From assembly GCA_034432095.1 (NCBI GenBank), contig DAOUCV010000021.1, positions 1 to 64,000 on the forward strand: a stretch of 64,000 nucleotides of DNA, given 5' to 3'. Within the stretch, counting starts at the first letter, position 1. Each line of letters begins with the position of its first letter. Both the position numbers and the translations under genes were made by a program. Positions 17,849 through 26,492 of the stretch are shown here, in pieces. A model generated the notes under the pieces. That model worked only from the letters and a program-made list of their open reading frames with translations, did not search any database and had not been told where the DNA came from. Origin of the DNA: DAOUCV01 sp034432095 (GTDB taxonomy: Bacteria; Chloroflexota; Dehalococcoidia; Dehalococcoidales; UBA2162).

Positions 17849-18628
17849 ATGCAGTTGTATGTCGGCGGGCTTTCCGAAAACATAGTTGAAGATGAGGTGC
17901 TTGAGCTTTTCTCCAGGATAGGCACAGTGGAGTTAGTTCGAGTTATCAGAGATGTCTCCGGCAAGTCCAGGGGATTCGCTATAGTCAGGATGCCGGACAA
18001 CACCGAGGGTGAGAACGCTATCAAGAAGCTGAACGGTCTCATGCTAGCTGACCGACGACTGCAGGTCGCCAGAATGCATGAGACCTTACCCGGGGAAATG
18101 GAGTTCAGAGAGTGGCTCAGAGATAACGCATACCAAGTCCTCAAGAAAGTGGGAGTCAGCCGTGGGCAGACAGTGCTCGACTTTGGTTGCGGTCCCGGTC
18201 TGTTCTCGATAGCTGGCGCCACCATAGTTGGGCACGGAGGTAAGGTATATGCCCTCGATGTCCGTCCCGATGCCCTTGAGCACCTCAGAGAAGCTGCCAG
18301 AAGAAAAGGATTGGACAATATAGAGACCATGCTCCTGAACAGGTCCACAATGTCCATCGCTCTGGAAAATGAGAGCGTGGACGTTGTCCTGCTCTATGAT
18401 GTGATACAGGAAATAGCGGATAAGCCGGGGCTGCTCAGGGAATTGCACAGGCTATTGAAACGTGGTGGTCTTCTCTCTGTCTTTCCCATGCACCTGGGAA
18501 CGGACAAGTTCTTGAGTATGATTAATCCTCTCGGTCTGTTCCGCTTTAGGGAACGCTACAGCCCACCGGGACTACAGTCGGCAAGTGAGGTTATCAATCT
18601 CACCAAAGATATGCCGTCAGCGAGGTAG
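17849..18628 (+). CDS. RNA-recognition motif fused to a SAM-dependent methyltransferase
   Basis: A protein of about 259 residues with two domains. Residues 1-77 are a canonical RRM: RNP2 LYVGGL (3-8) and RNP1 KSRGFAIV (39-46), as in small bacterial RNA-binding proteins. Residues 84 to about 240 are a class I methyltransferase: motif I VLDFGCGPG (109-117), a following acidic ALDVRPD, VVLLYD and a late LKRGGLLSVFP strand. I start at ATG 17849, which has GGAGG 5 bases upstream and places RNP2 at the very N-terminus. The combination suggests SAM-dependent methylation guided by RNA binding, but the substrate is not shown. It lies in a likely operon between a cupin-like gene and a DUF1847 gene. Confidence 0.85.
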   Translation: MQLYVGGLSENIVEDEVLELFSRIGTVELVRVIRDVSGKSRGFAIVRMPDNTEGENAIKKLNGLMLADRRLQVARMHETLPGEMEFREWLRDNAYQVLKKVGVSRGQTVLDFGCGPGLFSIAGATIVGHGGKVYALDVRPDALEHLREAARRKGLDNIETMLLNRSTMSIALENESVDVVLLYDVIQEIADKPGLLRELHRLLKRGGLLSVFPMHLGTDKFLSMINPLGLFRFRERYSPPGLQSASEVINLTKDMPSAR

Positions 18629-18654
18629 CAGAAGATTACAAGTGGAGGAATATT

Positions 18655-19371
18655 ATGGCAGAAAAAGACATGATGGTGAACTGCGCCAAGTGTCCACGGC
18701 CGGTATGTAACAGCCCAGCGTGGCAAGAAGGACCGGAAAACTGCCCGAGGAAGGTGATGCCAGACGTCATAGTCAAAGCTACGGAGAAATGCTTTAGCCC
18801 CGAGTTCCGGGACTTTGCGATGAAGGCGTCCAAGCAAGAGGGGTCAGGGTACATGAGGCTTCCTCATTCGCCCAACAGCCCTTCTCCGGTGAAGAGCAGA
18901 CTTGAAGAAGTGATGGAGTTCGCTCACAGGATGGGGTACAAAAGGCTAGGTGTTGCCTACTGTGGTGGAGTCCAGTTCGAGGCTGGCCTCTTAATACCTA
19001 TTCTGGAGAACCGGGGATTTGAGGTGATATCAGTGGCGTGCAAGTGCGGCTCGGTGCCTAAAGAGGAGCTGGGGATTCAAGACTGGGAGAAAGTCTCCCC
19101 TGGGCACTTTGAGGCGATGTGTCATCCAATAGCTCAAGCCGAGATTCTGAATAGCTACAGGACAGACCTTAACGTGATGGTATGCCTGTGTGTAGGCCAC
19201 GATTCCCTTTTTCTGAGACACAGTGAAGCCCCGTGCACCGTGCTCGCTGCCAAGGATAGAGTCTACGGGCATGCCCCACTGATGGCATTATACCAATCTA
19301 GGTCGTATCACCGCCGGGTCATGGCAAAGCAGAGCATACCCGATGCGGCTAAGGAAATGGAAAAAGGGTGA
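18655..19371 (+). CDS. DUF1847 metal-binding protein
   Basis: A 238-residue protein resembling the DUF1847 family. It is cysteine-rich: CAKCPRPVC near the N-terminus, ENCPRK, then AYCGGVQFEA, CKCGSVPKEE, MCHPIAQAEILN and CLCVGHDSLF. The conserved N-x-x-G-H-D-like end and many Cys residues suggest metal binding. Function is unknown for the family. GTGGAGG lies just before ATG 18655; the gap from the RRM-methyltransferase stop is 26 bases, so the two are probably cotranscribed. Confidence 0.8.
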   Translation: MAEKDMMVNCAKCPRPVCNSPAWQEGPENCPRKVMPDVIVKATEKCFSPEFRDFAMKASKQEGSGYMRLPHSPNSPSPVKSRLEEVMEFAHRMGYKRLGVAYCGGVQFEAGLLIPILENRGFEVISVACKCGSVPKEELGIQDWEKVSPGHFEAMCHPIAQAEILNSYRTDLNVMVCLCVGHDSLFLRHSEAPCTVLAAKDRVYGHAPLMALYQSRSYHRRVMAKQSIPDAAKEMEKG

Positions 19372-19495
19372 CAGCTTTAGGGTAGTACTGATAATTACCA
19401 GCCGCTTTATCTTCGCAGGCTCCTTGCTCGATTGGTTTGTTTGCTGGTGTTTTACACCTGCTCTCTAGTTGTCAAGTCATTTGCTAATCCGTTAG

Positions 19496-19942
19496 TTACT
19501 CTTTTCGGGGCATTGGTGGCGGCCCTTCCCCCACGAATTTTGTTTCAAATTTACGTGTAAGCGATATTTCTAGAAATACCACGGGTCTATCCGGGTCGCA
19601 TTTCTTGATGATTAATGGACAGTGGATTAACCCCGGCGGGACAGAGACAATTGTGGTAGAGTTGATAATATGTTTTTCCTGTTCCTCGCCTAAACACATC
19701 TCTATTTCTGCCCCGAAATCGTTTATATCTTTGGGGTTACCCCCGATGAAGCAAAGGAGCTCGTGGTAATCGTGTGTGTGGGGATACAGGGCTTTGTATT
19801 CCGCATTGGCCAGGCAGTGGTAACCAATGCAGACATCGGCGCCGTACTCACCTCCGTGTGCGACTATTGAAGTTCCAGTATAATGTGGTATGGTCACAAA
19901 AGGCCCCTGTATCAAATATTTCCCGTACTTTGTCTTTGCCAT
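19496..19942 (-). CDS. Cupin-like protein, paralogue B
   Basis: A 148-residue paralogue of the protein at 17309, transcribed in the opposite direction. Likely metal-binding segment YPHTHDYHELLCFIGG, then GAEIEMCLG, and VPPGLIHCPL. The first ten codons of the two genes are also nearly identical at DNA level, so the duplication is probably recent or under strong selection there. A GAGGAGG site precedes ATG 19942. Function unknown. Confidence 0.75.
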   Translation of the reverse strand: MAKTKYGKYLIQGPFVTIPHYTGTSIVAHGGEYGADVCIGYHCLANAEYKALYPHTHDYHELLCFIGGNPKDINDFGAEIEMCLGEEQEKHIINSTTIVSVPPGLIHCPLIIKKCDPDRPVVFLEISLTRKFETKFVGEGPPPMPRKE

Positions 19943-20723
19943 TTTACGATTCCTCCTCTCTTATCCCGGTATGGGGCCGGAATAGCTACAGAATATTACA
20001 ACAGTCTTCTAGGTATAACGGGAGCGCCGGGTTTTATCTCGCCCCGTTCCGAGTGTAATTTCATCTTGTCTTTTATAAAGTGTAGCACTGGCCCCAGAGG
20101 TTGAAAAGAAATATGACGGCGCTCCCAAGAATATCAAATCATAGTCTGGCTGAGCCCCGTATTGCCTCAATAGAAACTGTTAGCGGAGCGGTCATAGCCA
20201 ATGAGCCACCTCACTACCGACCAGTCTTTCTTATAGGAGTGGGTGAAGGTGATTTTCTTACGCCGGTAGTAGGTGCAAAGGTGCTGATTGATAACTTCAC
20301 CGTCTTCGGTAGCAAGAATTATGAGTCAATTCGCATTCTTGACAACAATCGAAGATGGTGATAACATTCGCATTGAATTGTTACTGGGAATAAAGTAAGC
20401 AGAAGGGTGAAGTTAATACGGCTCATTCATCCCAAGTGGTGGCATAGTTGGTTTAGGCGGTTCTGGTAGGGGGCGGCCAGTCGTCTAAGGCAAAAGGTAA
20501 ACTTCAATTCATTATTAAACGAGACCGAAATCACCCGTTTCTATTAATTGCTACCATCAAGGCATCGCTGTGGATTAAAGCATATAAAAGCGGAGGTAGC
20601 AAAGCAAGATATTGGACGTTAGTAAATTTGACCACGTGGGGGTGTTGTTATGGCTGTACCCTCAGATGCAGGCGGAAGTATTATTGCCAGCGAATATTAC
20701 CTTCGGGGAAACGGGAGTATGAT
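19943..20723. other. 780-base region without a convincing gene
   Basis: A frame at 20101-20361 (+; TTG start, ATG at 20113) would encode about 86 residues (contains PVFLIGVGEGDFLTPVVGAK), but it has no ribosome-binding site that I trust and no recognisable family. Just before the next gene a short frame starting near 20613 reads LDVSKFDHVGV, faintly like the start of a glyoxalase/VOC protein, and soon stops. The stretch may contain decayed coding DNA. No promoter or repeat stood out. Confidence 0.35.
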
Positions 20724-21731
20724 ATGAAAAAGAACAGAATTTGTGAGTTGTTATCAATCAAGTATCCTGTGCTCCAAGCTCCTATGTCATGGATAACTGA
20801 TGCTAAGTTAGCAGCCGCCGTATCAAATGCTGGCGGTCTGGGTATTATCGGACCCAATGCCGGTGCAAAAACCCTGACGACAGATGTAATAGAAACCGGG
20901 GAGCGTTTACGTAGCGAGATTAGGAGAGCAAAATCACTAACCGACAAACCCTTTGGGGTCAATGTTTTATCTTATAAAGGTGACCTTTTTCAATTCAGCG
21001 ATCAATGCGTCAAAGTCATCCTAGAAGAGGGCGTCGCCGTGGTAGCTTTATGTGGTGACCAACCAGAAAAATATGCGAAACAACTGAAAGATGCTGGGAT
21101 AAAGCTATTACACCGAGCATTACCAGTAAATAATGTTGAAGCTGCCAGGAGAGCGGAACAGGCAGGAATAGACGCTTTTATCGCTACGGGTTTTGAGGGT
21201 GGCGGACATGTGGGTCTTGATAGGATTCCCACTTTTGTATTGATTCCCCAGATTGTGGATGCCATCAAAATCCCGGTTATTGCTGGGGGTGGCATTGTGG
21301 ATGGGAGAGGCATGGTCGCGGCCATGGCTCTGGGAGCTGAAGGCGTTTATATGGGCACTAGATTCATTGCCACCACAGAGTGTCCGGCGCATCCAACTTA
21401 TAAACAAGCTATTATAAATGCCAACGATACCAGCACGGTGACATTTACCAGTATGGTTGGTTTGTGTCGAGCCTTGAAAACGCCACCGGTAGAGCGATAT
21501 GTTCAAATGGAATTGAATGGTACGGCTACCTATGAGGAAATGGTGAAGTTACACCGTCACGAAAGCCGGCCCTGGCTAGAGGGGGACTGGGCTACCACTG
21601 TTTTCCCGGTCGGTGCTGGTGCTGGTTTGATAAAAAAGGTTACAAGCGCCGCTGAAGTAGTAACTAGTATCATTGAGGAAGCTGACAGGATACTAAAGAA
21701 TATGTGTAATTTAGGGCTGATGATGGAATAG
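20724..21731 (+). CDS. Nitronate monooxygenase / FabK-like flavoprotein
   Basis: A 335-residue FMN-dependent TIM barrel of the nitronate monooxygenase/2-nitropropane dioxygenase family. Visible: N-terminal LLSIKYPVLQAPMSWITD, the GGLGIIGPNA loop, ATGFEGGGHVG, the phosphate-binding IPVIAGGGIVDGRG, and ALGAEGVYMGTRFIATTEC. The family includes nitronate oxidases and enoyl-ACP reductase II (FabK); the strictly anaerobic gene content makes a reductase-like role more plausible, but this is inference. I start at ATG 20724 because homology begins at ICELLSIKYP; the open frame reaches 20628. Confidence 0.85.
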   Translation: MKKNRICELLSIKYPVLQAPMSWITDAKLAAAVSNAGGLGIIGPNAGAKTLTTDVIETGERLRSEIRRAKSLTDKPFGVNVLSYKGDLFQFSDQCVKVILEEGVAVVALCGDQPEKYAKQLKDAGIKLLHRALPVNNVEAARRAEQAGIDAFIATGFEGGGHVGLDRIPTFVLIPQIVDAIKIPVIAGGGIVDGRGMVAAMALGAEGVYMGTRFIATTECPAHPTYKQAIINANDTSTVTFTSMVGLCRALKTPPVERYVQMELNGTATYEEMVKLHRHESRPWLEGDWATTVFPVGAGAGLIKKVTSAAEVVTSIIEEADRILKNMCNLGLMME

Positions 21732-22008
21732 AAGAACAATTTGTTCGAATTGACCGCCACCGCAGTTATCCAGCCCGTGTCTTTTTAATGGCAAACGTGG
21801 TAGGCTGGCAGCGTTATCCTCGTATGCTTTTCCCTTCCGGGCCACTGATTTCCATCTGGTCTATGGCGTGGATGGTTTTTAGAGCCATTTTATCACCGAA
21901 TGTGTGAGTAGGTTTGCACGGAAAAGCTCAACGAAAACGGCTACCACTTAAATAGAATCAGCTTACGTATTCCCCGTCCATTATAGATTGACGGTCGTCC
22001 TTAATTGG

Positions 22009-23166
22009 CTAAATTATCTTCTCTCTCCGCAATTCAGCAATCTTTGCTTCCGAATACCCGAGAAGCTGAGACATTACTTCTTCGGTGTGTTGACCCAAAG
22101 TGGGTGGCGATTTGTATTCCTGCTCCACCCCAGACACCTTTATGGGATTTCCCGCTAACCATATCGGGTCTTCCAGAACCCAGTCAACAGGGACTACCAT
22201 TTTTTGGTGAAGTACCTGGGGGTCAGTAAGGGCTTTATCTATGGTATTTACCGGCCCAGCAGGTACCCCCTCACTAACAAAGCGTTCCATCCACTCTTCG
22301 GTGCTCCTGCTGAGAATGATTTCCTGGATAATGGAGGTCAGTTCCCCCGCATTTTCGTTTCTCTTAGAAACGGATTCAAATCTTGGGTCTGTAGCTAATT
22401 CTTCACGACCAAGGCCTCTACATAGGGCTGGCCAGAACCTATCGCCACCGATGGCGGCGATTACGATATGCCCATCACTCGTCTTGTAAGTCCGATAGGT
22501 GGGCCTAGGCATATCTGGTCCCTCAGTGACCTTTCCCGAGTAAAAAAAAGCGGGCACGCGAGCGTACAAGAGCGCTATTTGACCGTCCAACAAGGAGACC
22601 TCCACCTTGTAGCCTATGCCAGTATGCTCACGCGAGTAGAGTGCCGCTACAACACCCTGAGCAGCCCACATCCCTCCGACGCAGTCGGTGATTGAAAGCC
22701 CGGACCTCGCCGGAGGAGGATTCCCGGTGATGCTCATTGCCCCTGACATAGCCTGAAGTACTAAATCGAAGGCTGGTCGGTCTCTATAGGGGCCTGTTGA
22801 GCCAAAGCCAGTAATAGAACAAGATATTATTCTTGGATTTAGGCTCCTTAGACTTGCATAATCAACGCCCAGCCTCTCTAGAGTGCCAGGGCGGTAGTTG
22901 TCAAGGACAACATCCGCTTTTTTAGTGAGGTCGTAGAAAACCTCTTTGCCCTGTGGAGCTTTGAGATTTAAGATAATACTCTTTTTGTTCCGGCAGGTCG
23001 CAAGAAACACGAAATCGTCCGAATTTAAGCCACCTTCCCCTATTTGTCTCTGTCCTGGTGGCTCAATTTTGATTACCTCTGCCCCCAAGTCAGCCAATAT
23101 CATGGAGGCATAGGGTCCTGCCAAGAACTGTGAAAGCTCCAAAACCCTTACCCCTTCAAGCAACAT
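22009..23166 (-). CDS. CaiB/BaiF type III CoA transferase (copy 1)
   Basis: A 385-residue family III CoA transferase. It moves CoA between carboxylic acids without free intermediates through an aspartyl-CoA thioester. Family features: ELSQFLAGPYASMILADLGAEVIKIEPP in pieces, GFGSTGPYRDRPAFDLVLQA, the catalytic Asp in SITDCVGG, and the C-terminal GQHTEEVMSQLLGYSEA. Preceded on the same strand by another copy at 23486-24706; spacing of about 320 bases argues for separate promoters. Acid substrate unknown. Confidence 0.92.
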   Translation of the reverse strand: MLLEGVRVLELSQFLAGPYASMILADLGAEVIKIEPPGQRQIGEGGLNSDDFVFLATCRNKKSIILNLKAPQGKEVFYDLTKKADVVLDNYRPGTLERLGVDYASLRSLNPRIISCSITGFGSTGPYRDRPAFDLVLQAMSGAMSITGNPPPARSGLSITDCVGGMWAAQGVVAALYSREHTGIGYKVEVSLLDGQIALLYARVPAFFYSGKVTEGPDMPRPTYRTYKTSDGHIVIAAIGGDRFWPALCRGLGREELATDPRFESVSKRNENAGELTSIIQEIILSRSTEEWMERFVSEGVPAGPVNTIDKALTDPQVLHQKMVVPVDWVLEDPIWLAGNPIKVSGVEQEYKSPPTLGQHTEEVMSQLLGYSEAKIAELRREKII

Positions 23167-23485
23167 CGCTACTTACTCACCCCCTTAACAACTTTAGTGG
23201 CAATTTTGTTTTGACAGGCTCAACTTTCTAGCACCAGACCCGAGGCTTTTGAACCCCTGTGTTGAATCTTCATCTCCAGCTACACGGTAGAATTAACCAT
23301 ATAGCTCGGCAGTTAGACACATGAGAAATAACCTTTCAACTGACCCTTGTCACCTGTGAAGCTTCTCCTAAGGTCAATCCAAGTCATCCTGTTAACTGTC
23401 TTCCTTCTTCTGGTTCTTCCCGCCTTATGCTATCACTACTCTCTAAAACAGCGCCGAATTTGGAAATAACCGTAGTGACGTGACA
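23167..23485. other. Spacer between two CoA transferase genes
   Basis: 319 bases with no recognisable gene. A GGGGGTGAG ribosome-binding site for the gene at 23166 is at its left edge. No clear promoter, hairpin or repeat was seen. Confidence 0.5.
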
Positions 23486-24706
23486 CTAGTTTATTGCCCC
23501 TAGTTTTCGCAGTTCTGAGATGTCCTTTTCACTGTAACCCAAGCTTTTGAGAATTTCTTCCGTATGTTGACCGGGGAGAGGAGCTACCCCTCTAATCCGT
23601 CCTGGCGTCTCTGACAACTTTATGGTAATTCCGGGATGTTTTATCTTCCCCAGAGTTGGGTGGTCGACTTCCACGATCATCTTCCGGTGAAGCAGGTGAG
23701 GGTCAGAGAGTACTTCGTCAAACCTGTAGACCGGGCCAACGCACGTATCCGCCTCCCGCAGGATATGCAACCATTCATCCCTTGTCTTCGTGCGAAAAAC
23801 CTCCTGAAAGGCGGAAAGTATTTGGTGCCGTTTTTCAAGCATCTCCTGTGTGTCGGGGGCGTACACTCCTATCGCTCTATGGTACGGCAGGAATTCTTCT
23901 AAACCCAGCGCTTTACAAAGCCGCTCCCAGAACCAGGGCTCTCCGGGGGCAATATTGATATATTTGCCGTCCTTAGTTTCGAAAACGAGTGCCGGTCTTT
24001 CACCTAACTGTGGCTGCCTCCCGCTCATAAAGAATTGAGGTCCGTGACGTATCATCATGAACAAAACGAGAGCGTCGACCATGGATGTGTCGACAAATTG
24101 CCCCTTCCCGGTCTTTTCTCTGGCAATAAGTGCCAGAAGGATTCCGATGGCGGCCTGCATACCTCCTCCGGCGAAGTCACCTATCGGAATACCTGGTATA
24201 ACGTGGCGACCGTCAGGAGTGCCAGTAATGCCTAAAATACCGGCCATTGATATGTAGTTAGTATCGTGTCCGGGGAAGAACCGATAGGGACCATCATGCC
24301 CATAGCCGGTAACGGAACAACAAATAATTCTTGGATTAATCACCTTAAGAGTATCATAGTCTACGCCAAGGCGCTTTGTTACCCCCGGCCTGAACTCGTC
24401 GATAACAATGTCCGCTGTTTTGGCAAGCTTGTAAAAAATATCCCTACCCTGTTGCGTCTTCAGGTTTAGACATATACTCCTCTTCCCGCGCTCATCAAAT
24501 TGGTAAGCAGCGGCTATTTCCCTTCTTCTTTCTTCCTCTTTGGTGATTCTGTTACTATCTGCCGCAGTCGCTCTTAGCCCAAGACGAGACTGAGGTTGTT
24601 CAATTTTGATTGCATCAGCTCCCATGTCAACCAGAAACATCACAGCCAGCGACCCGGTCGGGAATGTGGTTAAATCTAGCACCTTTATGTGGTCTAGAAC
24701 TAGCAT
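23486..24706 (-). CDS. CaiB/BaiF type III CoA transferase (copy 2)
   Basis: A family III CoA transferase of about 406 residues. Features: VLDLTTFPTGSLAVMFLVDMGADAIKIEQP in pieces, CSVTGYGHDGPYRFFPGHD, catalytic Asp in PIGDFAGGGMQA, the TGKGQFVDTSMVDALV segment, and C-terminal PGQHTEEILKSLGYSEKD. Start ATG 24706 with AGGAG 7 bases upstream; a TTG at 24709 is also possible. It lacks an obvious substrate-specific signature and could act on an acid different from copy 1. Confidence 0.92.
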   Translation of the reverse strand: MLVLDHIKVLDLTTFPTGSLAVMFLVDMGADAIKIEQPQSRLGLRATAADSNRITKEEERRREIAAAYQFDERGKRSICLNLKTQQGRDIFYKLAKTADIVIDEFRPGVTKRLGVDYDTLKVINPRIICCSVTGYGHDGPYRFFPGHDTNYISMAGILGITGTPDGRHVIPGIPIGDFAGGGMQAAIGILLALIAREKTGKGQFVDTSMVDALVLFMMIRHGPQFFMSGRQPQLGERPALVFETKDGKYINIAPGEPWFWERLCKALGLEEFLPYHRAIGVYAPDTQEMLEKRHQILSAFQEVFRTKTRDEWLHILREADTCVGPVYRFDEVLSDPHLLHRKMIVEVDHPTLGKIKHPGITIKLSETPGRIRGVAPLPGQHTEEILKSLGYSEKDISELRKLGAIN

Positions 24707-24900
24707 CAAATCACTCCTGTTTATGAAGTTTTATGAAATCAATTGCTATTCTGCCCCTACCCAGGGTTGTGTTTTGATGGCGGAAGTCGTTTACTTGACA
24801 AGTCACTCAGCAGTGGTAAACCTATCCGGTTCAAGTAAACAACCGTTAGTCCCTGCACTCTAGAGCAATATCACAATTGCATCGCCCACCGGCACAAACA

Positions 24901-24919
24901 AACGTGATTGTATCACGTT
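24901..24919. promoter_or_regulatory. Palindrome AACGTGAT-TGT-ATCACGTT
   Basis: A perfect 8-bp inverted repeat with a 3-base spacer, the form of an operator for a dimeric helix-turn-helix regulator. It lies 195 bases before the CoA transferase start (24706) and 80 bases before the rightward promoter. The cognate regulator is not in the window. Confidence 0.5.
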
Positions 24920-24998
24920 GCTGGACGTTACGTCAACAGGCAGAGCATAGTAAGGGCGTAAACGTGAGGATACTAAACACCAAACAGGGACGGGGGAC

Positions 24999-25027
24999 TT
25001 GACAGCATAGTCACGCGAATGTATAGT
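24999..25027 (+). promoter_or_regulatory. Sigma-70-type promoter toward dppBC
   Basis: Perfect TTGACA (24999-25004), 17-base spacer, TATAGT (25022-25027). The first downstream gene on this strand is dppB at 25490. Confidence 0.6.
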
Positions 25028-25235
25028 TTCAGACAAGGTCACAATAGGATTGAAGGGCGAGCAAAGTTATGGGACCGGGCTTTCTGTGGTGAGAGGCATC
25101 TCCGGTGATAGAAAAGGAGCTGGCAAGCGGTATCCTGAGGTCAACTTTGTAGGTCATGAGGTATTCGGCCAAGCCGTGGGGCAGATGAAAGAGAAGTGCT
25201 CGTGGCCCTTCTGGGTTAAGATTAAGCAAAATAGG

Positions 25236-25250
25236 TGTGACGCAGTCACA
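25236..25250. promoter_or_regulatory. Palindrome TGTGAC-GCA-GTCACA
   Basis: A perfect 6-3-6 inverted repeat within the predicted dppB leader, resembling a CRP/FNR-family half-site pair but with one base less between TGTGA and TCACA than the classical CRP site. It could be an operator or a small hairpin; low certainty. Confidence 0.35.
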
Positions 25251-25489
25251 TCTGGAGTCGGTTGCTGAGGGAGCGCATGCGTGCAGTTACACGAGCAAGC
25301 ATTGCGGTTGGGAAGTTAGGCGCTCTTTCTGAAACTCTCGTTTCTGACGGTTTCGCCGGACAAGCGTACTTTACATGGTACCCAGTGTCGTAATAAAGGT
25401 GACGGGGATGGACTCCGGTCAAGACAGCAGGGCTCCGGGTGAGCTTTCGCCAGACTAATTAACAGAACCATTTAGGTAAGGGGAATGAT

Positions 25490-26479
25490 TTGATAACCTA
25501 TGCCATTAGGAGATTACTGCTAATAATACCGACTCTCATCATAATAACTGCTATTGTCTTTCTCATTGTACGCTTCGTTCCGGGCAGTGTCATCGACCTG
25601 ATACAGGCTGAGATGGCACAGGCGAGCGGGACCGGCGTGTTTGACCGTGCCGCGGTTGAGCGCGAGCTGGGGCTGGACGTGCCTATTTATGTTCAATATG
25701 GGCGGTGGATGGGGTTTCTCCCTTTCCCCGAGAAGGGTTTTAGTGGTGTTCTTCAGGGCGACCTCGGGACTTCCATTCGTAGCCACCAGTCCGTGACCGA
25801 GGAGTTATTGCGCAGATTGCCAGTAACAATTGAACTTGGCTTGCTGGCTATGCTGTTCGGGGCATTGGTAAGCCTGCCCGTAGGTGTATTCTCAGCGATA
25901 CGGCAGGATACCATCGGTGACTATCTCGGGCGTACCGTTGCCATAATCGGTATCTCCCTTCCCGCCTTCTGGGTGGGGACTTTAGTGATGTTGTATCCCT
26001 CAATCTGGTGGGGTTGGTCGCCACCGATGGCGCTCATCTCCTTTACCGAGAATCCGATAGGAAACCTGGGGATGTTCATAATACCAGCGATGATTACGGG
26101 CTTGGCGCTCGCGGGAGCAAGTATGAGAATGACGCGGACCATGATGCTCGAGGTGCTGAGACAGGATTACATTAGGACAGCCTGGTCAAAGGGACTCAGC
26201 GAGAGAATGGTCATTGCGAGGCACGCCTTGAAGAATGCGTTAATCCCGGTGGTCACCATAGTTGGGCTTCAGTTACCCCTTTTGGTTGGAGGCGCGGTTA
26301 TCGTAGAACAAATATTTTGCCTGCCCGGAATAGGTCGTCTGATGTTGACTGCTATCAATCAAAGAGACTACCCCATGGTTTCCGGACTAAATCTGTTTAT
26401 CGCTGGGTTTGTGTTGGTAGTCAATCTGGCTGTTGACCTGACCTACGGCTTTTTAGACCCTAGAGTCCGTTACAAGTAG
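25490..26479 (+). CDS. dppB: Peptide/nickel-type ABC permease DppB
   Basis: A 329-residue inner-membrane permease of the binding-protein-dependent family. N-terminal MITYAIRRLLLIIPTLIIIT helix, the family GDLGTSIRSHQSV segment, six predicted membrane helices, and the ATPase-contacting EAA loop DYIRTAWSKGLSERMVIARH. The last helices end with FLDPRVRYK. TTG 25490 follows AAGGGGAATGA. Its partner DppC is 13 bases downstream. The matching ATPase subunits (DppD/DppF) and a binding protein are not adjacent; three binding proteins elsewhere in the window could serve it. Confidence 0.94.
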   Translation: MITYAIRRLLLIIPTLIIITAIVFLIVRFVPGSVIDLIQAEMAQASGTGVFDRAAVERELGLDVPIYVQYGRWMGFLPFPEKGFSGVLQGDLGTSIRSHQSVTEELLRRLPVTIELGLLAMLFGALVSLPVGVFSAIRQDTIGDYLGRTVAIIGISLPAFWVGTLVMLYPSIWWGWSPPMALISFTENPIGNLGMFIIPAMITGLALAGASMRMTRTMMLEVLRQDYIRTAWSKGLSERMVIARHALKNALIPVVTIVGLQLPLLVGGAVIVEQIFCLPGIGRLMLTAINQRDYPMVSGLNLFIAGFVLVVNLAVDLTYGFLDPRVRYK

Positions 26480-26492
26480 AGAAGAATAAAGG

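Larger units (their letters stand above)
24710..25489. other. 780-base divergent regulatory region
   Basis: Separates the CoA transferases (-) from dppB (+). It holds an 8-3-8 palindrome (24901-24919), a consensus promoter reading right (24999-25027), and a 6-3-6 palindrome (25236-25250). If that promoter serves dppB, its leader is about 455 bases. A frame at 25050-25268 (TTG start, 72 residues) has no recognised family and is probably not coding. Confidence 0.5.

Noticed and set aside
20101..20361. Possible 86-residue gene in the spacer before the nitronate monooxygenase-like gene
   Set aside because: No recognised family, no convincing ribosome-binding site, TTG start; kept only as part of the spacer description.
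20613..20723. Short frame beginning LDVSKFDHVGV, reminiscent of a glyoxalase/VOC N-terminus
   Set aside because: Only about six residues resemble the family; the frame ends after about 36 codons with nothing VOC-like following in any frame.
25050..25268. 72-residue frame in the dppB leader
   Set aside because: TTG start, no Shine-Dalgarno, no family resemblance; lies in a region with promoter and palindromes.
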